Below the pieces are notes generated by a model that was not told where the DNA came from, ran no database searches, and was given only the letters and a program-made list of their open reading frames with translations. The position numbers were made by a program, and so were the translations under genes. DNA of 64,000 nucleotides from Micromonospora zamorensis. Its GTDB lineage: Bacteria; Actinomycetota; Actinomycetes; Mycobacteriales; Micromonosporaceae. The stretch is from contig NZ_LT607755.1 in the NCBI RefSeq assembly GCF_900090275.1, positions 2,790,001-2,854,000 of the forward strand, in the 5' to 3' direction. The number at the start of each line of letters is the position of its first letter. Positions within the stretch are counted from its first letter, which is position 1. This document shows positions 24,628 through 33,351 of this stretch, in pieces.

Positions 24628-25917
24628 GTGACCGAGCGCGCCGCGACGTACGCCGAGGTGTTCGCGGTACGCGAGTACCGCCACCTGTTCGGTGCGTACC
24701 TGCTGTCCCTGGCCGGTGACCAGCTCACGGCCGTGACGGTGGCGTATCTCGTCTTCAGCGAAACCGGCTCGGCCGCGCTCGCGGCGGCCGCCTACGCCAG
24801 TTCCTACCTGGCCTGGCTCACCGGCGGACCGCTGCTGTCCGGTCTGGCCGACCGGTTCCCCCGGCGAAGCGTGATGATCGCGTGCGACCTGGGCCGCGCG
24901 GCGCTCATCCCGCTGGCGGCGCTGCCGGCCCTCCCCGCGCCGGCCCTGGTGGTGCTGCTCTTCGGGGTCAACCTGATGCGGCCACCGTTCGTGGCGGCGC
25001 GGGCGGCGTTGATGCCGGAGGTGCTCGACGGCGACCGCTACGCCGTGGCCAACGGCGTGGACAACATCTGCGCCCAGGTCGTGCAGGTGGTCGGCTTCGC
25101 CGTCGGGGGGAGTCTGGTGGCGTTGCTGTCGCTGCGCGGCGCCCTGCTGGTGGATGCCGGCACCTTCCTGGTCTCCGCTCTCCTGATCGGGATCGGCGTG
25201 CGTTCCCGCCCCGCGCCTCGACCGCCGTCGCGTCCGACCGGCCAGGGCCGGGCGGTCGGGCTGCGGGTCGTCTTCGCCGATCCCCGGCTGCGGTCCTACG
25301 TCCTCGTCCTGTGGACGGCGAGCGCCTTCACCTACGCGGCCGAGGGGCTGATGGCACCGCTGGCCCGACAGTACGGCGGCGGGGCCGGCACGGTCGGACT
25401 GTTGCTGGCGGCGGCGCCGTTGAGGATGGCCCTCGGCGGGGTCGCGCTCACCCGGTTCTGTCCACCGGCGGCCCGGCCACGGCTCATCCTGCCGCTGGCC
25501 GCGATGTCGGCCGGCGTGCTGACAGTGGCCTGGCTCATCCCTCCGCTGTGGATGATGCTCCTGCTGTTGGCGCTGGCTGGCGCCGCGAGCGCCTTCGCCA
25601 TCCCCCTGAACGCGTTGTTCGGCCGGGCGGTGCCGACGCAGTACCGGGGACGCGCGTTCGGGGTGGCCATCACCGGTCTCAGTGGCATGCAAGGGACTGC
25701 GATGGTCCTCGCGGGTCTGGCCGCCGACCGGTGGGCGGCCACCACGGTGATCGGGTTCAGCGGATTGTCGGGCGCGGTGGCGGTTCTCGCTGTCATGCCG
25801 CTGTGGCCACGGCGACCCGACTCCAGAGCTGCGACGTTCGACTCTCCGGTCGAACAAGCCCGAACGACTCCGAACGCCGACATCCCTACCGCCGAAGCAG
25901 GCCGTGCCCGACTCTGA
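24628..25917 (+). CDS. MFS efflux transporter
   Basis: 429 residues, 12 predicted TM segments, MFS_3-like. Motif A-type loop SGLADRFPRRSVMIACDLGRA near 72-92 and a second-half ALFGRAVPTQYRGRAFGVAI near 330-348. A polar C-terminal tail of ~40 residues follows the last TM. GTG start at 24628 after GGGACGGGGCGAG. Likely drug or metabolite export. A tiny ORF with a strong Shine-Dalgarno and then a terminator follow it. Confidence 0.85.
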   Translation: MTERAATYAEVFAVREYRHLFGAYLLSLAGDQLTAVTVAYLVFSETGSAALAAAAYASSYLAWLTGGPLLSGLADRFPRRSVMIACDLGRAALIPLAALPALPAPALVVLLFGVNLMRPPFVAARAALMPEVLDGDRYAVANGVDNICAQVVQVVGFAVGGSLVALLSLRGALLVDAGTFLVSALLIGIGVRSRPAPRPPSRPTGQGRAVGLRVVFADPRLRSYVLVLWTASAFTYAAEGLMAPLARQYGGGAGTVGLLLAAAPLRMALGGVALTRFCPPAARPRLILPLAAMSAGVLTVAWLIPPLWMMLLLLALAGAASAFAIPLNALFGRAVPTQYRGRAFGVAITGLSGMQGTAMVLAGLAADRWAATTVIGFSGLSGAVAVLAVMPLWPRRPDSRAATFDSPVEQARTTPNADIPTAEAGRARL

Positions 25918-25965
25918 GGTCACCTGGCGGGCACGGGGGCCGTCACCGAGGGGGAGGAGTAGGAC

Positions 25966-26004
25966 ATGCGCAGCGTTCGTAACCGTGGCATCAGCTGGAC
26001 CTGA
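25966..26004 (+). CDS. Possible 12-residue peptide gene (MRSVRNRGISWT)
   Basis: ATG 25966 is preceded by GGGGGAGGAG (25950-25959) at good spacing, one of the strongest Shine-Dalgarno sites in this part of the window. It reads MRSVRNRGISWT then TGA, and a terminator hairpin starts 15 bp later. It lies 48 bp after the MFS exporter stop, in the same direction. It could be a secreted or modified micropeptide exported by that MFS protein, or a chance ORF. No homology can be claimed. Confidence 0.35.
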   Translation: MRSVRNRGISWT

Positions 26005-26018
26005 CCCTGACGCTCCAA

Positions 26019-26050
26019 CCGGGTGGTCGCCCCGACAGGCGACCACCCGG
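26019..26050. terminator. Bidirectional terminator after the MFS/peptide transcript
   Basis: 13-bp perfect stem (26019-26031 with 26038-26050), 6-nt loop, between convergent transcription units. Confidence 0.8.
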
Positions 26051-26069
26051 CCCTCGACGCTGGTGCGAG

Positions 26070-26645
26070 TCAGTCGACTGCGGCCCGCCAGACCCAGGAG
26101 GTACGCCGGGCACGGCCGGGCAACTCACCGCGGCCGGTCATCCAGAGCAGCACCTCGGGTGCCGCCCCGACTGGGGCGTCCGGGAAGAGTCGCCGCAGCA
26201 CCAGCGTGCTCAGCCGCTGCGGCGGCTGCCACCGCACAGCGAGGCCGAGGGTGATGTCGTGGGTGTGCAGCAGGGTCTCGGCCACGCCCATGGCGGCGAA
26301 ACCGGCCGGATCGCACGGGCCCCAGTGCCAGGCCCGCGTGTCTGCCGGGGCGGCGTCGACGGCGACGGCGAGCAGACCGGCGCAGGCCCGCACCACGGTG
26401 AGCACCTGCGTCGGGCTCGCGTCGGGGGAGACCCGCAGGTCGTACGGCAGATAGCCGTCGTCCGGGCGGCCGGTGACCTGGCCCGCGTACGCGAGAAGGT
26501 CGTGCGCGACGTGCGCCGCGGTGGTCCAGCAGCTCCAGCTCAGCGAGCCGGCCGGCACCGACCAGTCGCGTTCCCGGTGTGGCAGCAGCACCCGGGTCAT
26601 CTCGTCGGCTGCCTCGCGCAGGTCGGCGCCGGTCACCGCCGACAT
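26070..26645 (-). CDS. Maleylpyruvate-isomerase-fold (DinB-like) protein
   Basis: 191 residues from ATG 26645. The four-helix metal-binding fold shows WTTAAHVAHDLLAYAGQVTGR with the first metal His near 49-53 and AETLLHTHDITLGL with HxxD near 134-140. Actinobacterial members are often annotated mycothiol-dependent maleylpyruvate isomerase, but most are of unknown substrate. Divergent from the AraC regulator with a ~100-bp gap, which suggests control by it. Confidence 0.8.
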   Translation of the reverse strand: MSAVTGADLREAADEMTRVLLPHRERDWSVPAGSLSWSCWTTAAHVAHDLLAYAGQVTGRPDDGYLPYDLRVSPDASPTQVLTVVRACAGLLAVAVDAAPADTRAWHWGPCDPAGFAAMGVAETLLHTHDITLGLAVRWQPPQRLSTLVLRRLFPDAPVGAAPEVLLWMTGRGELPGRARRTSWVWRAAVD

Positions 26646-26748
26646 TCGCCAACCCACCGGGCAGCACCGGGCGTGGGAATCCGGTCATGGGTAAAGGGCG
26701 TCGAGGCATGCAAGAATCCATCCTCGCATGTGGGGGGAGGTGAACGGA

Positions 26749-27732
26749 ATGTTGCCCAACCTGGTGGTGGACACGACCGTGGTGCCTCCGGCGGACAGGT
26801 TCGCCTTCTGGTATGCCCTGGTCGCCCAGGAGACGGCGCCCGCGCACATCAGCAGCGGTCACCTGGACAACTTCGTCGCGTACGCGCAGGCCATCGATCT
26901 CGGCCGCATTCGGATGACGTCGCTGGGCTACCCGTCGTTGGACTCGATCCGGCCCACGAAACTGGTCCGCCGAACCGAGGGGGACTTGTATCAACTCGCG
27001 CTACCACTGACGGGTCACAGCACCCTGATCCAGGACCGCACCGAGTCCACGCTGGAAGCCGCGAACCATTTCACGCTCTTGGACACCGCGCGACCGCACG
27101 TCGCCCGGCATCGCGCGGACGGCCCCGGTCTCGCCACCGCGATCACCGTGCAGATACCGCACGCGGCGCTGCCCCTGGCGCCGGACCGCCTCCGCCGCCT
27201 GTTGGCCACGCCGATGCCGTCGCACCTCGGCGTGGGCGGGCTGCTGGCCCACCACCTGCGGAGCATCGCGGCGCACCCGGAGCAGTTCGAGCCGGCTCAG
27301 GCCGAGATCCTGGGCGGGGTGGCGGTGGACCTGCTCACTGCCGCGCTCGCTCAGTACCTCGACATCGAGGACACCCTGCCACCGGAGGCGCGGCAGACCG
27401 CACTGCGGGCCCGGGTCGTCGATTTCATCGACCGCCACCTCGACAGTGACGAACTCAGCCCTCGCAGCGTCGCCGCCGCCCACCACATCTCGCCGCGGTC
27501 GCTGCACCGCCTGTTCGAGGCGGAGGCGACGACGGTTGCCGAGCTCATCCGCGCCAAGCGCCTGGAGCAGTGCAGGCGTGATCTCGGCAACCCGCTGCTG
27601 CGGCAGCCGATCCAGGCCATCGCCGCCCGTTGGGGTTTCCCGGACAAGGCCCACTTCAGCCGCCTCTTCCGTGCCCACTACGGACGTTCGCCGCAGGAAT
27701 ACCGCACAGGCGTCTCTCGCCAGGATCGGTGA
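26749..27732 (+). CDS. AraC family transcriptional regulator
   Basis: 327 residues. GGGGGGAGG at 26732-26740 fixes the ATG at 26749 rather than the upstream 26728. An N-terminal AraC-ligand-like beta domain (about 15-190, similar to the AraC_binding_2 type) is followed by a double HTH at 225-322: SPRSVAAAHHISPRSLHRLFEAE and QPIQAIAARWGFPDKAHFSRLF, ending HYGRSPQEYR. Probable activator of the divergent DinB-like gene. Confidence 0.9.
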   Translation: MLPNLVVDTTVVPPADRFAFWYALVAQETAPAHISSGHLDNFVAYAQAIDLGRIRMTSLGYPSLDSIRPTKLVRRTEGDLYQLALPLTGHSTLIQDRTESTLEAANHFTLLDTARPHVARHRADGPGLATAITVQIPHAALPLAPDRLRRLLATPMPSHLGVGGLLAHHLRSIAAHPEQFEPAQAEILGGVAVDLLTAALAQYLDIEDTLPPEARQTALRARVVDFIDRHLDSDELSPRSVAAAHHISPRSLHRLFEAEATTVAELIRAKRLEQCRRDLGNPLLRQPIQAIAARWGFPDKAHFSRLFRAHYGRSPQEYRTGVSRQDR

Positions 27733-27777
27733 CCCGCCCCGACCGACCTCGCAGGGACGCTCCGACAGTGCGACGTC

Positions 27778-29577
27778 TCACCTCCGCGCCGGTGACCACC
27801 CGTCGGCGACGAACCGCGGGGCGTCGGGACCCTCGCCCGAGAAGAGGACGCCGTGCCGGTCCGCTGCCACGACCCGGTCGACGTAGACGCCACGTCCCTG
27901 CCCGGAGCCGTCGGTGCTGCTGCTGAACCGCAGGTGGGTGGCCTGATCGGGCAGCGCCACCGTGACCTGCCACCACACGCGACCCCCGTAGCCGGTGACC
28001 GTGCCGTCGGCGCTCCACCGGCGGGCGGCATCGCGGAGCTGCATCGTCGCCGGCACCCAGGTCTGGCCACCATCGGTGGAAACCTCGAAACGCGCGCTGT
28101 CGAAGCGGGGCTCGGTGTCGTACCAGAGCAGGAAGCTGGCCGTGCCGCCACGGCCGGGCCGACGCAGCGGCGCCGTGAGGGTGCTCGTCGCGGAGTCGCG
28201 TGGGTCGGCCCGCCAGGCGCTGGCGGACTGCGGCCGCACCGGCAACGCCTCGGCGAGGTCACGCGCGACGGCCCGTCGGGCGACGTTGTTGCTGCCCCAG
28301 CCCCGGTCCGGGTGCACCCGGTTGCTGAGCATGACGACGAACGAGTGGGAGAGCGGGTCGATGACGATCGACGTGCCGGTGAAGCCGGTGTGCCCGAAGG
28401 CCACCGGAGAGGAGAGCCCCATCATGTACCAGTGCTTGTTCAGCTCGAAACCGAGCCCGCGGTCGCTCTCCGGGTAGGCCGACTCCAGCGGCGCGTTGTA
28501 GTTGACCAGCATCTCGCGCACCGTTTCCGAGCGCAGGATCCGCCGGCCGCGGTATTCGCCGCCGTTGAGCAGCGACTGGCAGAGCACGGCGAGGTCCGCG
28601 GCCGTGGAGAAGACCCCGGCGTGCCCGGCCACCCCGCCGAGCGACCACGCGTTCTCGTCGTGCACCTCACCCCACACCATGCCGCGTCCCGCGTACGGCT
28701 GGTATTCGGTCGCGGCGATCCGCGACCGCCGCTGCGGGCCGGGGTTGTAGCCGGTGTCGGTCATGCCCAGCGGCCCGGTCACGCCGTCGCGGACGAGGTC
28801 GGCCAGCGGCCGATCAGCCACCCGCTCCAGCAGGACTCCCAGCGCGATCAGCCCCAGGTCGGAGTAGACGTACTGGCCACCGGGCGTCGCCCCGGTGGCC
28901 AGCGGTGTGGCGAGCGCGGCGGCGAACCGCTCGGCCGGTGTCGGGTACCTGCTCCACAGTGGTGTGAACGCGGGCAGACCCGATGTGTGGGTGAGCAGCA
29001 TCCGCACGGTCACCGTCGCCTTGCCGCCGGCGGCGAACTCCGGCACGTACCGGGCGACCGGAGTGTCCAGCTCCACCCGTCCCCGCTCCACCTGCTGCAT
29101 GGCGACGATCGTGGTGAACAGTTTCGACACCGACGCCAGGTCGAAGATGGTGTCGCGCCGGGTCGGGATCTGCTGGTCGGCGGGGAGTTCCACACCGACC
29201 AGGTCGGGCGGTGGCCCCACCGCGGAGTACTTCACCGCGCTGCCCACGGCGGCGTGCTGGACGATCACGCCGTCCTTGGCGGCCAGGACCACCGCGCCGG
29301 CGTACGCCGGGTAGCCGGGGTGGTCCGGGGTCGGCTGCAGGTACGCCGCCAGGTCGGCGGGCATGCGATCCACCTGGTCGGGGAGCAGTCCGACCTGGCG
29401 GGCGCTGCCACGCCGCAACGTGTCGTGGCGGAACTGGATGTCGGCGGGGGTGACGGTCGGCGGACCGGACGACGGTGTCGCGGCGGCCGCCCCGGTGGCG
29501 GGCAGCGCCGTGCCCAGGGTCACCAGAGCCAGACCGAGCGCGAGTGAGCGGAGCGGACGACGAGTCGACCTGGTCAT
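27778..29577 (-). CDS. amiE: Secreted beta-lactamase-fold amidase, AmiE/YbbE-like
   Basis: 599 residues with an N-terminal Sec signal (about 1-32). Class-C beta-lactamase/CubicO fold with the SxxK motif at Ser149-Lys152 (LASVSKLF) and a YSD tyrosine motif near 243. A ~130-residue C-terminal beta-rich region (FEVSTDGGQTWVPATMQL) looks like a carbohydrate-binding or Ig-like module. In Bacillus, nagZ, namZ and amiE form a MurNAc/muropeptide recovery operon in which AmiE cleaves the lactyl-L-Ala amide. The same gene trio here strongly supports that role. Last gene of the operon. Confidence 0.82.
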   Translation of the reverse strand: MTRSTRRPLRSLALGLALVTLGTALPATGAAAATPSSGPPTVTPADIQFRHDTLRRGSARQVGLLPDQVDRMPADLAAYLQPTPDHPGYPAYAGAVVLAAKDGVIVQHAAVGSAVKYSAVGPPPDLVGVELPADQQIPTRRDTIFDLASVSKLFTTIVAMQQVERGRVELDTPVARYVPEFAAGGKATVTVRMLLTHTSGLPAFTPLWSRYPTPAERFAAALATPLATGATPGGQYVYSDLGLIALGVLLERVADRPLADLVRDGVTGPLGMTDTGYNPGPQRRSRIAATEYQPYAGRGMVWGEVHDENAWSLGGVAGHAGVFSTAADLAVLCQSLLNGGEYRGRRILRSETVREMLVNYNAPLESAYPESDRGLGFELNKHWYMMGLSSPVAFGHTGFTGTSIVIDPLSHSFVVMLSNRVHPDRGWGSNNVARRAVARDLAEALPVRPQSASAWRADPRDSATSTLTAPLRRPGRGGTASFLLWYDTEPRFDSARFEVSTDGGQTWVPATMQLRDAARRWSADGTVTGYGGRVWWQVTVALPDQATHLRFSSSTDGSGQGRGVYVDRVVAADRHGVLFSGEGPDAPRFVADGWSPARR

Positions 29578-29588
29578 GACCGCGCTCC

Positions 29589-30878
29589 TCAGTAGAGCAG
29601 GTAGGGCCGGCGTTGCCGGTTGAAGGTGGCCAACTCCTCGGCCCAGGCGCCGACGACGTCGTCCACGTCAGCTCCGGCGTCGATCTGGGTCCGCAGTCGC
29701 GGCGATCCGGTGAGTTTGTCGATCCAGTACGGGCGCACGGTGTCCCACGAGTCGCGTCGCCAGGCGAACGCCGGGTACTTGTGCGCCTCCACGAGCATGG
29801 CCACGCCGGTGCGGATCGGGTCGTACACCGCCGGGTCGACGACCTTGACCTCGACGCCGGCGCAGAGCTTGTTGAGCAGGTCCGGCTTCTGCCCGGCCGA
29901 GGTCGGCGAGAAGTACGCCTCGCGGAACTCGACCCCGGGCAGGTTCCGGGCGTTGAGCCGGTCACCCCAGTGGTGGTCGAAGTCCGTCGCCAGCCCGCCG
30001 ATCAGCTCGAACGGGCGGCAGGTGCCGCGCCCTTCGGTGATTGACGCGACGCCCTCGAACAGCCCGGTGCCCGGGTAGACCAGAGCGGTGTCCGGGGTGG
30101 GCATGTTCGGGCTGGGCATCACCCAGGGCACGCCGGTGTCGGCGGCGAGGGCGTCGCGCTTCCAGTGCCGGCAGCGGATGACGTGCAGGTCGACCGGTCG
30201 TCCCGCCTCGGCCGGCAGGAACGTGGCGTTGAAGAAGCGGGCCAGCTCCCCGACGGTCATCCCGTGCTGCTGGATGATCTCCTTCAGGCCCACTCCCGAG
30301 GTGTACGGGCTGGTCATCAACGGCCCGTAGGCCCGCCCGCCGATCGGGTTGGGCCGGTCCAGCACGACGTAGCGTTTGCCGACCCGGGCCGCGGCGACCA
30401 TCGAGGTGTACATCGTCCAGATGTAGGTGTAGAAGCGGACTCCGACGTCCTGGATGTCGAAGACCACCGTGTCCACCCCGGCCTCGGTGAACATGGCCTC
30501 CCATCGGGCCTGCGAGGCGCCGTACGCGTCGTACACCGGGATGCCGGTGCGTGCGTCGACGCCGGTTCCCTCGCTGCCACCGGCCTGGGCGGAGCCGCGG
30601 AAGCCGTGCTCGGGGCCGAACGCCGCGACCAGTCGCACCCGACCGGAGCCGTGCATCAGGTCGACGAGGTGCCGGTAGGACACGTCGACCCCGGTCGGGT
30701 TGGACACGACGCCCACACGCTGACCGGCGAGTTCGGCGAACCCGGACGACACCAGCTCGTCGAGGCCGGTGCGAACCCGACGGGCACGGGAGCCGGCCGA
30801 CACCGGTCCTGCGCCGAGCGTCCCCGCCCCCAGCGCGCCCGCGCCGACCGCGCCGATGAGGAGATTCCTCCGCTGCAT
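29589..30878 (-). CDS. namZ: Exo-beta-N-acetylmuramidase NamZ (DUF1343)
   Basis: 429 residues. An N-terminal QRRNLLIGAVGAG-type signal resembles a Tat leader, so export is expected. The DUF1343 domain covers most of the protein: GVVSNPTGVD, AFGPEHGFRG, FDIQDVGVRFYTYIWTMY, LDRPNPIGG and WVMPSPNMPTPDTALVYPG are the family blocks. NamZ removes MurNAc from the non-reducing end of peptidoglycan fragments. It sits 10 bp after nagZ and 11 bp before amiE, a compact operon for sequential glycan-strand breakdown. Confidence 0.92.
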   Translation of the reverse strand: MQRRNLLIGAVGAGALGAGTLGAGPVSAGSRARRVRTGLDELVSSGFAELAGQRVGVVSNPTGVDVSYRHLVDLMHGSGRVRLVAAFGPEHGFRGSAQAGGSEGTGVDARTGIPVYDAYGASQARWEAMFTEAGVDTVVFDIQDVGVRFYTYIWTMYTSMVAAARVGKRYVVLDRPNPIGGRAYGPLMTSPYTSGVGLKEIIQQHGMTVGELARFFNATFLPAEAGRPVDLHVIRCRHWKRDALAADTGVPWVMPSPNMPTPDTALVYPGTGLFEGVASITEGRGTCRPFELIGGLATDFDHHWGDRLNARNLPGVEFREAYFSPTSAGQKPDLLNKLCAGVEVKVVDPAVYDPIRTGVAMLVEAHKYPAFAWRRDSWDTVRPYWIDKLTGSPRLRTQIDAGADVDDVVGAWAEELATFNRQRRPYLLY

Positions 30879-30887
30879 GCTTGCCTC

Positions 30888-32705
30888 CTACCAGCTCAGG
30901 CCGTGGCCGTAGGGGTAGAGCACGGAGCCCGCCCCCTCGGCCGTGGGGATCGTGACGGGCAGCCGTCCGCTCGGGGACAACTCGCCGTGCAGCGCGCGGA
31001 CGAGGGCGTCCATCGCTGCGCGGGTGTACGAGTACGTCGCCAGGTAGGTGGTGACACCCGGCAGGTAAGCGATGTCGTACGGGTCGCGGACAGCCACGAC
31101 GACAACGGGTTTCCCGGTGCCGAGCAGCGCCGCGACCAGGCGCTGCTGGGTGGCTCGCGGGTCAGTGACGGCGGTGTCCCACGCCTTGTTCACGAGCACG
31201 ACGGTGAGGTCGTGCTCGGAGGCCTGGCTCGCCGTGGCGGCGATCGTCGCGTCGGAGGGCAGGGTCGCCGGTCGGGCGGTGGCACGGGCACCACGTGCGG
31301 TGAATCCGGCGGCGACCGTCGCGACCGGGGCGAAGGCAGCGCTGTCCCAGCCGGTGATCAGGACCGACCGGTCGGCGTGGGGCAGGGGCAGCACTCCGGC
31401 GTCGTTGCGGACGGCGGTGAGCGTGGGGTCGGTGACCCGGGTGACGGCGGCGAGGTGCTCCGGAGCGCCGACGGTCCGCACGGCCTTCTCCACGTCGACC
31501 AGCGGGGAGCGGGCCAGTCCCTGGCGATACTTCACGCCGAGGATGCGTCGGACCGACTCGTCGATCCGACCCTCGGTGAGCTCGCCGGTGGCGACAGCCC
31601 GCAGCACCGCGTCCCGCGCCAGCGCGAGATCCGGCGGCATCAGGAGCTGGTCGGCGCCGGCCTTGAGCGCCAGGACGGGCACCCGCTCGTCACCGTACTT
31701 CGCCCGTACGCCAGCCATGTTGAGCGCGTCGGTGACGATGACACCCCGGAAACCGAGCTCGCCACGCAGCACGCCGGTGAGGATCGTGGGCGACAAGGTC
31801 GCGGGGTCGCCGGACGGGTCGAGCGCCGGGACCACGATGTGCGCGGTCATGATCGTGTCGACGCCGGCGCGGATGGCCCGCCTGAACGGCGGCGCGTCGA
31901 TCCGATCCCACTCGGCGCGGCTGTGGTTGATCACCGGGAGACCGGTGTGGCTGTCGGTGGCCGTGTCGCCGTGACCGGGGAAGTGCTTCGCCGCGGCGGT
32001 CACCCCGGCCCGGTCCTGGAAACCGGTGACCTGGGCGGCGGTGAGGTCGGCCACGAGGGTGGGGTCGGCGCCGAAGGACCGTACCCCGATCACCGGGTTG
32101 CCCGGGTTGACGTTGACGTCGGCGATCGGCGCGTACGGCTGTCGGATGCCGACGGCGCGCAGCTCGCGTCCGGTGACCTCCGCCGCCGTCCGGGCGGCCT
32201 GGGCCGACCGCCCCGCACCCAGTGCCATCGACCCGGGGAACTGGGCGGCGGGGGAGGGCATTCGCACCACCGCGCCCTGCTCCTGGTCGGTGGAGATGAG
32301 CAGCGGCACCCTGCCCTTTGTCCCGTCGCCGAGGGCGGCCCGCTGGAGTCCGTTGGAGAGGGTCGCGATCTGCCGGGGGCTGTCCAGGTTGTGCGACCAG
32401 GAGAAGTAGCAGACGCCGCCCAGGTGGTACCGCTCGATCACCTCGGTTGGGGTCTCCACACCGAAGGCGGCGAGGTTCGCGGCGCGGTCTGTGGCGCTGG
32501 GGTCCACGGCGTCACCGCCGTAGACGTAGGTGGCGAAGAGTTGGCCGACCTTCTGCTCCAGGCTCATGTGTCGCAGCGTGGACGTCACCCAGCCGTGCTC
32601 GGCATTCGGCGGGCGCGCCGGCGTGGCGGCCTGGGCAGGGAGGGAAGCGAGGGTGGCCACCAGTGTGGCCGCCCAGGCGGTCGCGGTAACGAGTCGGGTC
32701 TGCAT
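30888..32705 (-). CDS. nagZ: Secreted GH3 beta-N-acetylglucosaminidase NagZ
   Basis: 605 residues with a Sec signal (about 1-27). The GH3 catalytic domain has the NagZ-type motif KHFPGHG...DSH (240-253), whose His acts as general acid/base, and the nucleophile Asp326 in VTDALNM. A C-terminal alpha/beta sandwich (about 400-605) is present, as in two-domain Bacillus NagZ. Removes GlcNAc from peptidoglycan strands so that NamZ can act. First gene of the operon; a consensus-like promoter lies just upstream. Confidence 0.92.
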   Translation of the reverse strand: MQTRLVTATAWAATLVATLASLPAQAATPARPPNAEHGWVTSTLRHMSLEQKVGQLFATYVYGGDAVDPSATDRAANLAAFGVETPTEVIERYHLGGVCYFSWSHNLDSPRQIATLSNGLQRAALGDGTKGRVPLLISTDQEQGAVVRMPSPAAQFPGSMALGAGRSAQAARTAAEVTGRELRAVGIRQPYAPIADVNVNPGNPVIGVRSFGADPTLVADLTAAQVTGFQDRAGVTAAAKHFPGHGDTATDSHTGLPVINHSRAEWDRIDAPPFRRAIRAGVDTIMTAHIVVPALDPSGDPATLSPTILTGVLRGELGFRGVIVTDALNMAGVRAKYGDERVPVLALKAGADQLLMPPDLALARDAVLRAVATGELTEGRIDESVRRILGVKYRQGLARSPLVDVEKAVRTVGAPEHLAAVTRVTDPTLTAVRNDAGVLPLPHADRSVLITGWDSAAFAPVATVAAGFTARGARATARPATLPSDATIAATASQASEHDLTVVLVNKAWDTAVTDPRATQQRLVAALLGTGKPVVVVAVRDPYDIAYLPGVTTYLATYSYTRAAMDALVRALHGELSPSGRLPVTIPTAEGAGSVLYPYGHGLSW

Positions 32706-32731
32706 AGACGCCTCTCAGTCCGGGTGGCTGA

Positions 32732-32760
32732 AACTTAGCTACACCTCAGCCGCCCGTCAA
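32732..32760 (-). promoter_or_regulatory. Promoter of the nagZ-namZ-amiE operon
   Basis: On the minus strand TTGACG (32760-32755), a 17-bp spacer and TAAGTT (32737-32732) form a near-consensus sigma-70 promoter 27 bp before the nagZ ATG. Confidence 0.65.
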
Positions 32761-32799
32761 GAAGACAACCTACAGATCGCCATCAGGCCCCGTCGACCG

Positions 32800-33276
32800 T
32801 CACCGCCGGGCGTCGCTCGGGTCGTCCGCGGCGAACTCGCGGATGGCGGCGCGGATGGCCTCGCCGTACGGGTCGTCGGACAGGTGCACCAGGTGTTCGC
32901 CGGCCCGGGCCAGGTGCTCCCGGGCCTGGGCTGGGTTGCCCAGGCGCCGGTGGCAGTCGGCCAGATTCAGGTACAGCGACGGCAGAAACGCCTGGACCTG
33001 GAGCGAGGGCAGGTAACGCCGGGCGCGCTCGTCGGTCAGGTCGGACACGGCGGCCAGGGCGCGCTCGTCCCACACCAGCTCCGCTTCGGTGGTGTCCTGG
33101 AGATCGGCGAGGTAGTGGGCGAGCGTGCAGCGGTGGAAGGCGTCGCCGGTGGGGCCGATCTCGTCCCACAGTGCGGCGAGGGCGTCCCGGGCGAGAGCCT
33201 TCTGTCCTGATCGGCCGAGCTGCACCGCCGCACCGATGCGGGTCATGGTCGGGTCGGATGTCGGCTGGTTGTCCAT
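32800..33276 (-). CDS. Tetratricopeptide-like hypothetical protein
   Basis: 158 residues, all helical. TPR-like pairs are visible: QLGRSGQKALARDALAALW near 19-37 and LYLNLADCHRRLGNPAQAREH near 103-123, the latter close to the TPR consensus. No signal or TM. Similar small proteins of Micromonosporaceae/Streptomyces are unnamed. Probably a protein-interaction module; partner unknown. Monocistronic and separated from nagZ by its promoter. Confidence 0.65.
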   Translation of the reverse strand: MDNQPTSDPTMTRIGAAVQLGRSGQKALARDALAALWDEIGPTGDAFHRCTLAHYLADLQDTTEAELVWDERALAAVSDLTDERARRYLPSLQVQAFLPSLYLNLADCHRRLGNPAQAREHLARAGEHLVHLSDDPYGEAIRAAIREFAADDPSDARR

Positions 33277-33351
33277 GTCGCCGATGGTCGGGCCTCGACC
33301 CGGTCGAGGGTCAACTCAGCGGCCCGCAGGCCCGGTGCTCGTCAGCACGCA

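Noticed and set aside
28814..29965. 383-codon minus-strand ORF spanning the amiE/namZ junction
   Set aside because: Out-of-frame reading across two well-supported genes with Arg/Ser/Thr-rich nonsense.
30165..32738. 857-codon plus-strand ORF opposite nagZ/namZ
   Set aside because: Mirror frame of two strongly supported genes; its product is Gly/Val/Arg-rich without any domain. High G+C makes long antisense ORFs common.
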